From Dillenia suffruticosa (taxonomy: Eukaryota > Streptophyta > Magnoliopsida > Dilleniales > Dilleniaceae), in assembly GCA_033439265.1 (NCBI GenBank), contig JAVTVX010000010.1:15407490-15471489 (forward strand): 64,000 nucleotides of DNA, read 5' to 3'. Under the pieces are notes generated by a model. The model was given only the letters and a program-made list of their open reading frames with translations, made no database searches and was not told the DNA's origin. Shown here one piece after another: positions 49,676-62,693 of this stretch. The stretch's first letter is position 1. Each line of letters begins with the position of its first letter. The position numbers were made by a program, and so were the translations under genes.

Positions 49676-50358
49676 TTTTTTTTTTTTTTTGTCTTGCCTT
49701 ACCACTACCCATATTCAGAATTTTACCCCAACTAATCTAGATCGACCGCTGTAGAGTCCATTTTAGGGACGGATCTTCCAACATTGTTTTCTTCGTGCCC
49801 ATTGGGAGTCGAATGTTACAAATTCCACATCGGATTCTCAAAAAATCATAAAATAGTATTTAAATCCAATAGGTTCTCTCACCTAACAGGTCAATATTTT
49901 GGTATGAGTTCTCATATTAGGTTTGAGTCCAATACTTGGGTCCGTGATAAATTAGTATCAGAGCCTCTAGTTTAACATAGAAAATGGCTACTTAGAAAAG
50001 AATTACATGATACCAGAGTGAAGGCCATCCAAAATGGAAAAGGACTACTTAGTGAAAGCTGGGCTACTTGGTGTCGGAGTGAGAGCCGTCCAAAGAAGAA
50101 AATTGCTACCCGCTAGAGTGAAAGCCGTCTAGAGTACGAGTAGTCTGTGAACGTCCAGCTTTGCAGGGGGAGGGTAATGTTACAGATCTCATATCGGATC
50201 CCCAAGAAATCATAAAATAGTACTTAAAATCATAAAATAGTATTTAAGTCCAATAGGCCCTCTCACCCAACAGATCGATCTTTTAGATTGAGTTCAACTC
50301 CCGACCTGCTTAAGGGATAAAAGTGTTCATCCCACCTAAACCAACAAGTGTTGATGTC
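49676..50358 (-). mobile_element. tRNA-derived SINE copy A, split by a TRIM insertion
   Basis: A perfect 12-bp repeat TTCGCTCGCATT flanks the block (49664-49675 and 50359-50370). On the minus strand the SINE ends in a poly(A) tail (T run on plus, 49674-49690). Its body matches copies at 53.3 and 63.2 kb, with shared CAACTAATCTAGATCGAC and CCATTTTAGGGACGGATC. Homology stops exactly at GGGAGTCGAA (49813), where the TRIM begins. It probably resumes in a short remnant ending CAAGTGTTGATG (about 50335-50356), corresponding to the SINE head. Confidence 0.7.
49814..50331 (+). mobile_element. TRIM (terminal-repeat retrotransposon in miniature)
   Basis: Two related direct repeats start TGTTACAAATTCCACATCGG (49814) and TGTTACAGATCTCATATCGG (50178), each about 140-150 bp. 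Both contain AAATCATAAAATAGTATTTAA and a CCAATAGG...CTCTCACC block. Just after the left repeat lies TTAGTATCAGAGC (49952-49964), a tRNA-iMet primer site variant. Just before the right repeat lies a purine tract GCAGGGGGAGGGTAA. The interior (about 210 bp) has no coding capacity and carries repeats of GAGTGA(A/G)(A/G)GCC. These are the defining parts of a TRIM. The repeats have diverged clearly, so the insertion is old. Confidence 0.8.
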
Positions 50359-50370
50359 TTCGCTCGCATT

Positions 50371-53310
50371 GTTAATAAAAAATGCTTCCATCTCTTAGAT
50401 TTACCTTTTATTCCTATTCTATCTATAGTGTTATTTATCCTCACTTGCATGTCTTCAATTTTTGGCTACATAGACAAAACGAGTTGAAAACAAGAAATTA
50501 TTAAATAACAATTTATATACTAATGAGAAATTAAAACATTTTAAATTTAAGTAATTCTTAATTAGTCAAAATAACTTTCAAATTAAAAAAAAATGAAACA
50601 TGTTAAGATAAACTATCATTTAAAATTTGGTTTATCATTTTGTGCTTCATACTCATTTTAAAAAAAAAAATGAGCAAGGAAAAAGAAATTGCAAATTGAT
50701 TGGGCCTATATACAGCTTGGCTAAAATAGGAGATTAAAGATAAAAAATGAATAGATGTAAGATATTAGTAAAAGATAATGAAAAGCACTACAAAGTTCAA
50801 TCCTAGTTTGACCCAGTAAACTAAATCTAGTTTGGAATTGAAAAGGAAAGTGAAGAGCGCTGCCCAGTTCAATTCTACATGTAATCTCTTTCTTAATTAC
50901 AATACAGCTTCTCAATGATCTGATATTGTTGTCGAAGCTATACCAACCTCTGCGGCCTCATGCTTTTGACTTCACCCAAGGTTCAAAGAGCTGGCAGTTG
51001 GTATTCCCTTGGTTGAGACATTGAGAAATGACTGCGGAAGAAGCCCCAGGGAAGTCCCTCAGGCACAGGGACAGTACAAGCGGTGTAGTTTTCTCACTTT
51101 CTTCGTTGTATCTCTTTGTAAAAAAAAAAAAAAAAAACCCCTGAAAAATGGTTTGAATTTCCTCCAAAAAAAAAAATAAGGGGCGAGTAAGAAGATCTTT
51201 GCAACAATTATAACTATTAAAAGATGGTAACAGAGATTTAGACAAGAGTTTGTCTTTGAAATTATCAAATTTCATACAAGACAGATGCAGTAGTGATTAT
51301 AATATAAGGTTTACCAGATTTAGATAACGTTAGAAAACATTTCAATAGTATTTTAAATTTATAGATTTAATCACAACCCAAGTAAATAAAATTAAAATTT
51401 TTTATTGAGATTGAAATTAAAGTCGTCATTTATTTCATATTAAGTTAAATATAACTGATCCAACACAATATTCTCGGCTCATTTAATCATAAATATAAAT
51501 GAATTTAGTATTCAAGGAAAGTTATATTAGACTAAACGTTCTATCATTATGAGGTTGCTCGTTTATAAGTAGAGAAAAGCTGCCTTTTTTTTTTTTGCTT
51601 GGTAAAAAAACAAGTAGGGCAATGGGTATTACTATTTCTTTCGTTGTTTGCATAAATTTATTTCCTTCGAAAAGAAAATGAAAAATGGGCCTTTAGCTTG
51701 TATTTTGTTTTGGCATGAGATTCTTCGCCCTTCAAGGCCGACAATGAACCACCGATTTTTCCATATGGATTCTCTTTGAAACATTCTTTTGTCCGTCAAA
51801 CATAATTTCCCGGTCCAATGTATCCAATCTTCCAATCCATTTTTTTAGTTTTGTTTGGTAGAATGCATTGGATTTAGCAAAAGACAAAATGGTTAAAACC
51901 ATGATTTTATAGACATATGTTCTAAGCCCGCAACCTTTGACCACACCCCATGCCTTCTTATCTCTTTTTGATACAAAGAAACCCTGCTTTTGTTTGTATG
52001 TTTTCTCTTTTTTCGGGAGGGAAATTTTTTTGGAATCATTATAAAAGCAATATTAAAAAGCTTTACAATCGTAGACGAAGACATGACATTGAATAAATGA
52101 AAAAAGAAAAAGGGTTCCTCCGAGAAGAGACGGTGAGGAGAGGAAGGAGACACATTGATGGGATTAAACCACCAAAAGTTGGACAGCATCGGCGGAAAGT
52201 GGAACACACATGGGCTCAAAGCCCATGTTCTAGGCCCACATATTCTCCACATCACCAAACATCTTACGATGGCCTACTATGTGGGCTCCATTTTTACTAT
52301 AATTAGCCACTTGTACTATGCCATGTCATCGTACTCGGTGGAAACCCGTAGTGGTGGAACCACTCCGACGACGACCGGCCCGGATCTTGAATTGCCGCCA
52401 AAATTGAAAGTTAAAAAGAAAAAAAAAATATATATATATATATGAGGGAAAAGGGGGGTTTGTATCAGAAAAGCAGCAAGACTTTTGTATTAAAGTAAGG
52501 AAAGAGTCGATTTAAGTTTTAAAAGGGTAATGAGTTGAAACTTCAAACTAATCATTTGACGATGCCATTAATGATTTTACCTATGTGGTTAGTTAAATTA
52601 ATTCAAAATTAATTAAAATATTAAATGAGTGAAGTGAACATAAACTAAATAATTTACATTAATATATTTAAATAATTCAAATAAATATTTAATTAAATTT
52701 AATCAAAATAATTTGATTTAAACTGATATAAAAAATTTAAATCATAATTCATTTGATCTATTACGGTAATTGTGTTTTTTCAAAGTTTTTCTTTTTTCTT
52801 AATTACGGTTTAAAACGATCTTTTGAGTAGTTTGAGGTCAAATTCGTGGAACGTCTTAATTTTCTCTCATTATCATTATGTTTTTGACCAAAACGAGATC
52901 AGTTGAACTAATACTGTTCTTAACATGACAAAGGTGCCCTAAACCTCCTATAATTTCGACGTCAATTACCACCGAAACCGATAGATCTTTCAACAAGGGG
53001 GAAAAGCATCCATTGGTTGAGTAACTTGAGTTCTTCTTAATTTATATGTTTGGTGGCATTCAGAGATAATTACTCATGTGGAGTCATAATTACATCTCTT
53101 TCCTTGATATTTTGCTTTTGTTTCATGTAATTTCTTTGGGGAGTCCACCTTCATTTCTTGCACTTTCCCAATTTTATGAATAATTATGGATAATTAAATC
53201 CTATCGTTGTCGTCAGTGAGACACAATCATTTACCATCATGACAAATACCATAACTAATATAAAACATTCATCTTATAAAAACTTTGATTTTTTACTATA
53301 ACTTGTACAT
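50371..53310. other. Intergenic, AT-rich
   Basis: No gene recognised. Minus-strand frames at 50958-51275 and 51893-52258, and a plus frame at 52155-52445, lack any known motif or splice-linked partner. The last ends in a (TA)n run (52429-52443). Confidence 0.5.
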
Positions 53311-53475
53311 CAACCCAGTATCTAAAGTTTTGCTCAATTAATTTGGATCGATCATTTGCAGAACCCATTTTAGGGATAGATCCTCCGGTGTTGATTTTTC
53401 CATTCCCATGGGAGATTGAAACCCAGACCATAGTTAATGGATATCAGTTTCTGAACCAATTAAGTCATCAGACGT
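53311..53475 (-). mobile_element. SINE copy B
   Basis: Shares with copies A and C the plus-strand text CAACCCAGTAT, TTGCTCAATTAATTTGGATC, CCCATTTTAGGGATAGATCC, TGATTTTTCC, TTCCCATGGGA and ATCAGTTTCTGAACCAATT. On the minus strand the head reads GATGACTTAATTGGTT (A-box like) and GGGTTTCAATCTCCC (decayed B box). There is no clear poly(A) tail or flanking repeat, so it is older or truncated. Confidence 0.65.
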
Positions 53476-54558
53476 TAATAATATGGTATTAAATTATAAA
53501 AGAGAGAACCATCTTCAGTTATCTGACCCCATCGCTCTTTGATAATGATACTAGTAATTGTAATAAGGTACACCAGGGAAAAACCCATTTAATACAAATA
53601 ACATATGTAGGCAACTCTTGAGCGAAAGATTACAAACAAATCATATTTTATTTGTTTAATCGGAATAACTTATACACTCATGATTTCTTGGTTTTAATCA
53701 AGCTTTTGATTAAGGTAATGATAGATTTGTTTTTTTTCACTTGATTGATTTCTTGGATCGTTATTGATTGAGTTTAAATCTTTGTCATTGTCCCTAAAAT
53801 TTTAAGGTTCTCGGTTTGATCAATTAATTTTTGTTTTTGTTTGATCAATTTTTGCTTCTTTTGTTATGGGTCCATTGACAGTTCATTTGTTTATGTTGGA
53901 CAAGTTACAAAATTTTCTTCGTGCATTGTCGTTCTTCTTTGACTGAGTATTTGGTGTTAACATATTCAATTCCAAATTAGTGAAGATTTTCTTCTTTCTC
54001 TGTCGATTAGATTTCTTGTTTCTTGTTCAATTCCATCATCGATTTCTTTCATTTCCTTCTTTTGACACTCACTCTTCCCGCATCTGTCTCCCCTCTCTCT
54101 TGGCGGGACAAATTTATAATCCATATCACCCTCACCCTTCACAAGAGTAATTTATAATCCAAATTACTCTTCCCGCATCTTTTTTTAAGAGACAAATTGA
54201 CTAATCTGGAGCTGCAAAACTTTAGTTACATGAAGCCGGAAAGTCTCAATGACCACAATTACTTTTGTGTACACTGTCTTGAAAAGGAAAGAAACCGCAA
54301 ATTGAGTAGTATCCCTTTTGTCTTGAAGCGAAAACGGTATAATTTGTGAACCCCATGAAGAAAAAAAATTTCGGCTTGTGGGTTCTGACTCAAAAATATT
54401 TGCAATGATTATGCCTCACAGATACACTGCTAGCAGGTTTTACATGATACATTAGGCACACCCAACTGGAGGCAGACAATCCATTTTGTAACGCATGATA
54501 CGTATAGGCATTAGGACTGAACTCCTGAATCAATTAACAAACACCTTTTCCCGCCAGT

Positions 54559-54605
<47 letters not shown>

Positions 54606-57600
54606 ATTGCACATGATTGTTATGGAGGGCATTGGTTATGGTCGTTAACATGCTACTATTTGTCGCGCTAGGTGACCAAAAAATCATTAGCCCACCACAG
54701 CTGTCTTTGGACGATGATTGAGGAATAAACGGAAAATGAGAAAAAAAAAAAAAAAGAGGAAAAAAATTTCAAACACCCAGAAATCAAAATCATGTCGTGG
54801 AAATTATTACATCCATATGGACGGATAATTAGCTCTGAATGTTCACATTTATAGGGGATAAAACGACTTCTTAAACATACATTTATAGGGAATAACGTTT
54901 GACTCATTCAAACAAATGTCATGAGCTGTCAAAATTTTCCAAATTGCAGGACACTTTCCGAATAGAATTTCATAATTACTTCTAATACAACTGAACTGAA
55001 CCGAACGAATCAGTACTTTGAATATTCCTTCTCTTCAATTGGAAGAGGAAAAAAGAATGGGTAATTTTACCATCAGCTGTTTCCCTTTCCCTTCAGGTAG
55101 AGAGTTGAGAAAACAAGTTTGGCATTTGCTCTTGTTGGGGGGGAAGGGGGGGGGGGGTGGGTGGGATATAAAGAAACAAAGAAGAAAGTGACCAGTGGGG
55201 GAGAAAACACCAAAGGACACATTTGATGAAATGATAAATCCATCCTCTGATGGACAAACTACAAAAGAAACTATTAGGTGGGTGTACAATTTTTGTTTGG
55301 GATTCAAAAAGGTGACAGTCACTGGACGACACCAGATTGGACTATACTTCAATCGCCTGATGGTACAATTATTATTGAAAAATGCTGAAAAGAAAACCAG
55401 CTTTGATCTTTTTTATGATTCACTTTTCAAATTAAAGTCTTATTGGTTGCTTAAATCAACTCACCCAAAAAAAAAAAAAAAAAGTCACCTTATAATGTTT
55501 GGTGTAATTATGAAGAAAAGAAGAGCAAATGATGCATGGAGTCATGTTTCTAGAACAAGACATGCTTCTAAATTTTAGATTAATTAAAAATTCACTGATT
55601 TAAAACTTGATTTTTAAGAATTAAAGCAAAGAGTTATTAGGGTTGATATATAAAATTCCCCCAAAAAAAAAAAATTATATTTTATTGGGCGAATTTTCAC
55701 ATTGTAAAAAAAAATATAAATGATATGTTAATTTTGCACGGCATGTTTCACCTAATTTCTTTAATCTTAAGAATCCCGATTAACAGTTTGAGCAAAATCT
55801 TAATTTAAAGTTAAAAAATTAATTAATTTATATTTTAGAGTAATTTTTTTAAATATCTATAATTAAAGTGATTTAATTTGATCAATAATATCATTTTAAA
55901 TTATTTTTGATTAAACGGTTTGACCGGTCCGAATGATATTGATTAAAGGGGTTTGATCAAACAAAATATTTTAGAACTAATATAAAATAATTATTTATAT
56001 TTAAAATTTTTTGAGATTTGAACTTTTATGACCAATTGACTCTCGCCAAGAGCTCTCCGCTTCTTGCTTCTTAAAAGAAGTGGGGGGAAAAGAAACCGAA
56101 AGACAAGCAAAGAGATCCAACAAAACTACACTCCTATTGACTTCCAAGACCCCTTTTTTTCTCGTCAAACGTTTGAAAAGTTCGTGTGTTTCTTCTCTTA
56201 CGTAGGATTGGTTTTGGGTAATTCAAAATTTTTAATTAACGGCAACTTTTGGGCACACATCCCAAGACCCCACCCTGGAGTGAAAAAAGCCATAACTTAC
56301 CCATTCATTGCCATGGGCCTCCGTCAAATAATTAGGAATTGTTTGTTGTGAACTTTTGTTGCCATGTGTTCGAGATTTTCTACCTTCCATTCATGATGTT
56401 GAGGAACAAAGCTTGATGAAATTACAGGTGAATAATATAATTTTAAAATAATTAAAAGAGTTAAAAAATCATGCAAGTTAAAATTTAAAGTAACATTCAC
56501 TGTAAATTATTTTTCTTTAGACAATTTCTAAATAATTTATACATAAGATATAAAAATTGGTAGAAAAAGGAGGTTTGGGGTAATTTGAGATGTGAACATA
56601 TGAGGAAATATTTCCCAGAAATTGGGAATTTGAAAAATTGCAGTAGCTCAGACATTCAAGATGATAAATTTCCTTTAGAAGGATCTAGAATATTTTCACT
56701 CCTAGTCATAAAAGTAGGGAGGGCAATTATCAAATCTTGCTCTTCTTGTTCTAGTATATGCAATTATATTCACTTTATGAATATGGCGATACTTGCACAA
56801 CTCAAAATTGGGCACACCACCTAGACAGCACCATGGTATGTCCCCATCTTACGTTGGTCAAAGGACACGAAGTGCACCGAAAACATTTTGTTGAAAAGAA
56901 TTACCGATCAACGGTTTTTAAAGGATTTCTTTTAGTCTTGCATATGGGGTCAAAAGAAAAAAAAACTAAATAAATAAATAAAATATAAAATCAGAAATAG
57001 ATCATCGATCAATGCATTTAATAATTTTTTTAAACAGATTAAATTATTAATAATAATTTTAATTAATTTATTATTGGTATAAAGAGTGATAAATTAACAA
57101 TTAAATAAATATAAATCAATGATATTCTTCTTTTATTTATTTAATTTAAATTTCTTTTAGAATGGGTTGCGAGTGCAGCAGTAGGTCTCCATCCCATGGT
57201 TAATTGGCCAGGTACACGTGTCGTTCAAGGGAGCACTGCAACTGCAATTTTATCCATTTTATTCAGCTTTAAGGGAGTATCTGGAAGTGTATCAGACCGG
57301 CTCTGAAAAACTCATAATAGCCACGTTCTTCCAAGCTGCATCCGGCGGTGTCTAAATCAAGATCACATGAAGTGGGCTCCGGTCTAACGGAGTTGCGGGG
57401 GGCATGCGATGGATTTTTTTCCCTTAAAAAAAAAAAAAAAAAAAAAAAAGGATAAGGCTATGCCTTTTTCTGACGAAAGAAGTGATTTGTGTAATTTTTT
57501 TATTAAATGAATTATTTCAGTTTTAACTAGTTATACGCTTTGAGTAGATTTGTGTAATGTCACCCATTCGTTTTGATATGGTGAATCTCACTCTATATTT

Positions 57601-57722
57601 GACAGATTCAAATTGACATTTATATATTTCTTTATTAATATTGTCATTACATCTGGAAACTTTTAAAATTAATTTTAAATTTTCTTTTAATTAAAATTTC
57701 CAATCTCAACTAAAATTTTATT

Positions 57723-57760
<38 letters not shown>

Positions 57761-58836
57761 ACAAAATCTAAAAGAATTGAATTTTAAGAGAAATTATGTC
57801 ATAATCTTGTGATGAGTTCTTAATACAAAAATAATGTGTTCGCTTTATTAATATAGTAGTATTAATATTGAACAATATTGTATCGCTCTAATGTTAAAAG
57901 AAATGAGAAAGTTCGAGTTAATCACGACTAAAAATTGATCTAAGCTTATGAGTTTTATCCTAAGATAATCTAATGTGAAATGTTCTTTTGAGTATGATTA
58001 CTTCTATAGCTACTCAAATTTAAAGAGCAAAGGTTTACAGATAATAACAACTAGTCCAGACGGTAAATACTAAATCTTAAGTTAAACAAATGGGAATGAG
58101 GAGTCAGAGGAGAAAGAGACAGAGACGCATCGGGAAGGAGGAGAGTGTGAGAGAGGGCGGGTGTCGGTAGGACTCACGCTGTTTACTCCATTCCTTTTGA
58201 TCCAAAATTTCTGAGCCAAAACACCGCCGCAAACAAATTTATTGCGGTGTCTCATATAGTCTCCCCATAATTTTTAATATAAATGAATATTAATATAATA
58301 ATTTAAAATTTTTATAAAAGGAAAATATTTAATTTTTATTAACAAAATCTTATAATATATATTTATATAAAATTTTATTATAAATAAAATAAAACAAAAT
58401 AAAGTTAAATTCAATTAAATTAATTTTTTTTTCCTAAAACACCTTTGTTAACCCGCACGATTCCCAGTATAATGTGGGTTCCCTAAGAAGACGAGTTGAC
58501 CTGACGTGGAGTGTGATTAGGATGGAGAAATAGTATTAGGATAAAATTATGTGCTAATGGGACATTTATTAGTTCCAACAATCTTGGCGGCAGAAATAAT
58601 TGAGATGTATTCATACTGAGATATATATCATTTATTTTAAACCCATAAGGTCCGCAAAAGTTATCGGAGGGAAATAACAATTAAAAAGCGAGGGAGGGAG
58701 GGAGAATATAGGAAAATGGAAGGAGGAAGTGTCTTTTGCAAATAAAAATTAGTGGTGTGTTTCTCGAGCATAGAACAAAGTATGCCCAATCGAGGTAAGA
58801 GGGCAAGGGCACACAAGAGATGGTGGTACAACACCC

Positions 58837-58840
<4 letters not shown>
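53476..58840. other. Gene-poor AT-rich region
   Basis: No gene recognised in over 5 kb. Simple repeats include (GA)n at 54559-54597, long G runs at 55137-55157, a poly(A) run at 57426-57449 and (TA)n at 57729-57757. Short open frames near 55195, 56064 and 56585 match nothing I know. Confidence 0.55.

Positions 58841-58898
<58 letters not shown>
58841..58898 (+). repeat. Long perfect (CT)29 microsatellite upstream of LOG
   Basis: About 29 uninterrupted CT units, followed by an imperfect CT/CCCT stretch to about 58926 and a short (GC)-type run GCACGCGCGCGC. It lies about 1 kb before the LOG start codon. It produces long Arg/Glu and Ser/Leu open frames that are not genes. Confidence 0.97.
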
Positions 58899-58901
<3 letters not shown>

Positions 58902-59746
58902 CCTCTCCCTCTCTCTCACTCTCTCTGCACGCGCGCGCATACAACACAAATAATTTTGTTATATGGTAGTACACTGAATACTGTACGGAGCAGGACTTTA
59001 GAGGCTGACAGTGCACATTTTTTGTTAATGGAAGAGGAGGAAGATGCCACAGTCCTTCACCACCAACAATGTCGCTCTTCATGTTAGGTGTTGCCGCAGT
59101 CTCATACAAAACAAACACTATAATATTATATAATTAATTAAATTTATCGTCATCTTCAATTATCCTTTCAATGCCGCAATATAGGCTTCTATCCCTCCGA
59201 TCAAAAGGACTAACTTAATACTCCCAAATCTTACATCCAACTTATCACCGAATTGTCCAACTAGAAGTGACATATATTTCGTAATTTCAAAATCTTTTAT
59301 TTAAATTTGATTAACAAAAATTGTTTAGTATGATTTGAAAGTTCGAGTTATAAAATAGTTTACGTTTTTTTTTTCATATATTTTGATAGAATTATAATGA
59401 TAAATTCACTTAAAAATAATATTCATAATTCAATTTAAACACTAAAGTTGATGAAATTTGTTATCCTAAACCCAAAAGAGCATAATAATACAGATCTTTC
59501 AACCATACCTATTTATGCATTTTTTGTGCCTTGCAGTCTAATGAAGTCTTTATACTAATATCTCCCAGAGTAGAACGGGGAGAAAGAGAGAGAGAGAAGG
59601 AAAGGGAAATAAAGTACTAATAATGGCTAAGCCTGCTCAACTATATATGGGTATGGAGAATTTGAAGTGTGGGATTAAAATGTTTATACAATATAGTATT
59701 TTATAGGCGTGCAAATACACACATCATTCACACCTGGTTTTTTTTT

Positions 59747-59776
59747 GGGGGGGGGGGGGGGTTTGTGTTATATATA
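59747..59776 (+). promoter_or_regulatory. LOG core promoter: G15 run next to a TATA box
   Basis: A run of 15 G (59747-59761) is followed 7 bp later by TATATATAGG (from 59769), about 110 bp before the LOG start codon. The TATA position fits a leader of roughly 70-80 nt. A GA-repeat (59860-59877) then runs up to the ATG. Confidence 0.5.
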
Positions 59777-59878
59777 GGCACAAGCATGAGCCACATTCTG
59801 AATAGTCAAGTGCGGTGTACTGGCCCTTTGGACATTTTGTACTATTCAAACTCAAGTGAGAAAGAGAGAGAGAGAGAA

Positions 59879-62693
59879 ATGGAAAAGAAGCAGTCAATCT
59901 CAAAATTCAGGAGAATATGTGTGTTCTGTGGGAGTAGTCCAGGCAAGAAGAGCAGCTATAAAGATGCTGCCATTGAGCTCGGCAAAGAATTGGTAATTGA
60001 GCAATTCCTCTGTTCTTTGCTTCTGTTTCTTCTACCCATTTCCATTTCATTAACTTACCAAAACTCCAGCTTGCTTCTTCTAATTTAGTCATTTTCTTTG
60101 ACGGGTTTCCTAACCCCCCCCCCCCAAAAGGGAAAAAAAAAGAAAAACAAATCTTTCAGTCATAGTTTTTGACAGCCTGGGTTTCTTTGAACTCCAATAT
60201 TACTACTAGACTTGAAGTCCTCTCCTCTATTTCAGAACCCCTTCTCGGTCTCTCTCCTCGTTCCGAACTTAAGAAAAATGTACTTTTCCAAAGTACTTTC
60301 TTATCCTCAGAGTAATAGGTTTTCTGTTGCTTCATTTTTCTTGTACCAAGCTTAATGTTGTTCTTTTTCTCTTTATATTTTAATTAAAAAAGGGGGTTTC
60401 TTTTTACATCATCAGTAAAATATTTATTCTAATAATGGTTTTTTTTTGGTAGGTTTCAAGAAATATTGATCTGGTTTATGGAGGAGGGAGTATTGGATTA
60501 ATGGGTCTGATTTCTCAAGCAGTTTACGATGGTGGTCGCCACGTCCTGGGGTGAGTTCTATCCTCTTTTTCTTCCTACAGAAAGTTTTCGCATAAATAAA
60601 TGGATTAGATGAAAGCAAAAACAGAGGTTTGTATGAGTTTTGAGAACCGTTTACTTGGTATGATAAGTTTTGGGCGGGGGATTCCCACAGTTGCCCCTCT
60701 GAAATTTTAATATATATATATATATATAATTTTACAATTTTAATTTAAATTATTGTTTATCTTACTACAAAATTACTGTTATCCCTCTCAATCATATAAA
60801 TTTCAGACCGCTAGTTTTGGGTTATCTTTACTGAGTTTTGTCTTGTTATTGTCTGGTGTGTGCATTGCAGAGTCATTCCCAAGACGCTTATGCCCCAAGA
60901 GGTACGCCCTCCCTGATATTTCTACCCCCTTTTGGGTTTTTTTATTCAATCATGATCATTGTTAACCATATAATGAAAACGAGAGAGAGAGAGAGATTTG
61001 GTCGAGTGTAAACATCAGGTACTGCTGTAGTTTTGTGTAGTAGCTAGCTACTTGCTACTTGTCTCTTTGGGGAATTTTGGTAAATGGGTTGGGAAGAGGA
61101 GGAGAGGGAATATTTATTTTTTGTTTGGTCACAAAATTTTCATCGAGGACTTATCCCCATCACCCCCATCCTGCGCCTTTGGGTATTTTGTGATTCTGAT
61201 ATTTATCCATTTGCTTGCTTTCTTTTCGCATGGATACCCTTTTCTTAGGTATATTTCATTTATTCCCCGTCATTTTCTCAGATGGTCAATTTTTTTTTCC
61301 CTCCAAGATTAAGACATTTTATCCCTTTTATATATTTTTAATGAAAGATCCAATACATCATTAATAAATTAATAAATTAAATTTTATATGACATTGTACT
61401 TACATATTAACATGAATTGTTACAAAAAACTTAGTTTATAACTCATTTGATCCAATATTATTATTTAATAACTGTTTCCCCCATAGAGGAAATTGCCGGT
61501 TCATAATAGACACTCCAGTCCCCACCTTCGCTTTGTGGTCTGTGGCAACCACCTCTGCCGTTTCATTACTTTTCCCACTGCCCTAGCACTCTCAGCATAA
61601 GCCTCTCTCTCTCTCTCCCTCCTCTACCCTTTTTTTTCCTAATGGTGGCACCACGTTGGTGCAGATAACAGGGGTAACAGTGGGGGAAGTGAAGGCAGTA
61701 GCAGACATGCACCAAAGAAAAGCTGAGATGGCTCGTCATTCTGATGCCTTTATTGCCTTACCCGGTTAGTTGGTCTCTTATCCCATATTGGGTCTTTGAT
61801 GGGCCCAGACGTTTCCCTCAAGCCCAAAGGGAAAGGCATGCTGGGCATGTAAAAATGGGCTTGAGACCAATAAGTGGTTAACCCAGTTAAGCCCAAATAT
61901 AGTTGCATCATTGTGGTCTAATGAAGACTTGTACGATTTGTGTGTGAAGGTGGGTATGGGACTCTTGAGGAGCTGCTGGAAGTCATAACCTGGGCTCAAC
62001 TTGGAATCCACGATAAACCGGTGAGCATTCTTGTACACATCAAAATATACCTCAATTTTCTGTAAGTAGGTGTTTTCTTATTTTCTTGGACTCGGGCAGG
62101 TGGGATTGTTGAATGTGGATGGCTACTATAACTCTTTGCTCTCATTCATTGACAAAGCCGTAGAAGAGGGCTTTATTAGTCCTAGTGCTCGCCATATCAT
62201 TGTCTCCGCACCCACCGCCAAAGAGTTGGTCAAGAAATTGGAGGTAAACAAAATTTCTTCCTTCCAGGAAATAACCTCAAACAAAACTAATTCAAGTCCA
62301 AACAACCCACCAGCTGGGTGGCGAAGCTAAGCGGACAGGGGTTCTCCCCTCAAAAATAATAATACTTGGTGTTATTTTAGTTGATATTATTAAAAATTTT
62401 AAAAATACCACTCAAATTCAGAAAATATATATTATTAAAAATATTAAAAATATTATTTATTTCAAAAAATTATAATATCTATCCCTTACTACTTAAATAT
62501 TGCATTTTATCTGTTTAATATAAATTTATGGGTTTGCTCCTTTGGGAGTTTGATGATTTTCATTCTTTGTGCTTTATGGCATGGCATAATACACATGCAG
62601 GAGTATTTTCCGCGGCACGAGAGAGTGGCTTCCAAGTCAAGTTGGGAAATGGAGCAACTAGGCTACACTCCAGTATGTGACATCTCAAGATGA
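59879..62693 (+). CDS. LOG: Cytokinin riboside 5'-monophosphate phosphoribohydrolase (LOG)
   Basis: Seven exons, 59879-59992, 60453-60550, 60871-60901, 61665-61764, 61950-62020, 62100-62243 and 62601-62693, join in frame to 216 residues, the family length. LOG enzymes release active free-base cytokinin from nucleotides in one cytosolic step. Signature parts are [18 protein letters not shown] near the N-terminus, [11 protein letters not shown] (about 48-58), [20 protein letters not shown], and the lysine-decarboxylase-like PGGYGTLEE motif (about 113-121) that binds the nucleotide phosphate. [20 protein letters not shown] follows. The sequence is close to the LOG1/3/4/5 group, but I cannot fix the paralogue. 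The ATG sits directly after a GA repeat, and the exon 1 N-terminus ([10 protein letters not shown]) is short, as usual. All catalytic motifs look intact. Confidence 0.96.

Noticed and set aside
50958-52258. Several minus-strand frames in the region after the TRIM
   Set aside because: They contain long Phe runs from poly(A)/poly(T) tracts and match no protein family.
58681-59118. Open frames with long Arg-Glu and Ser-Leu runs upstream of LOG
   Set aside because: They are direct translations of the (CT)29 microsatellite and have no flanking coding signal.
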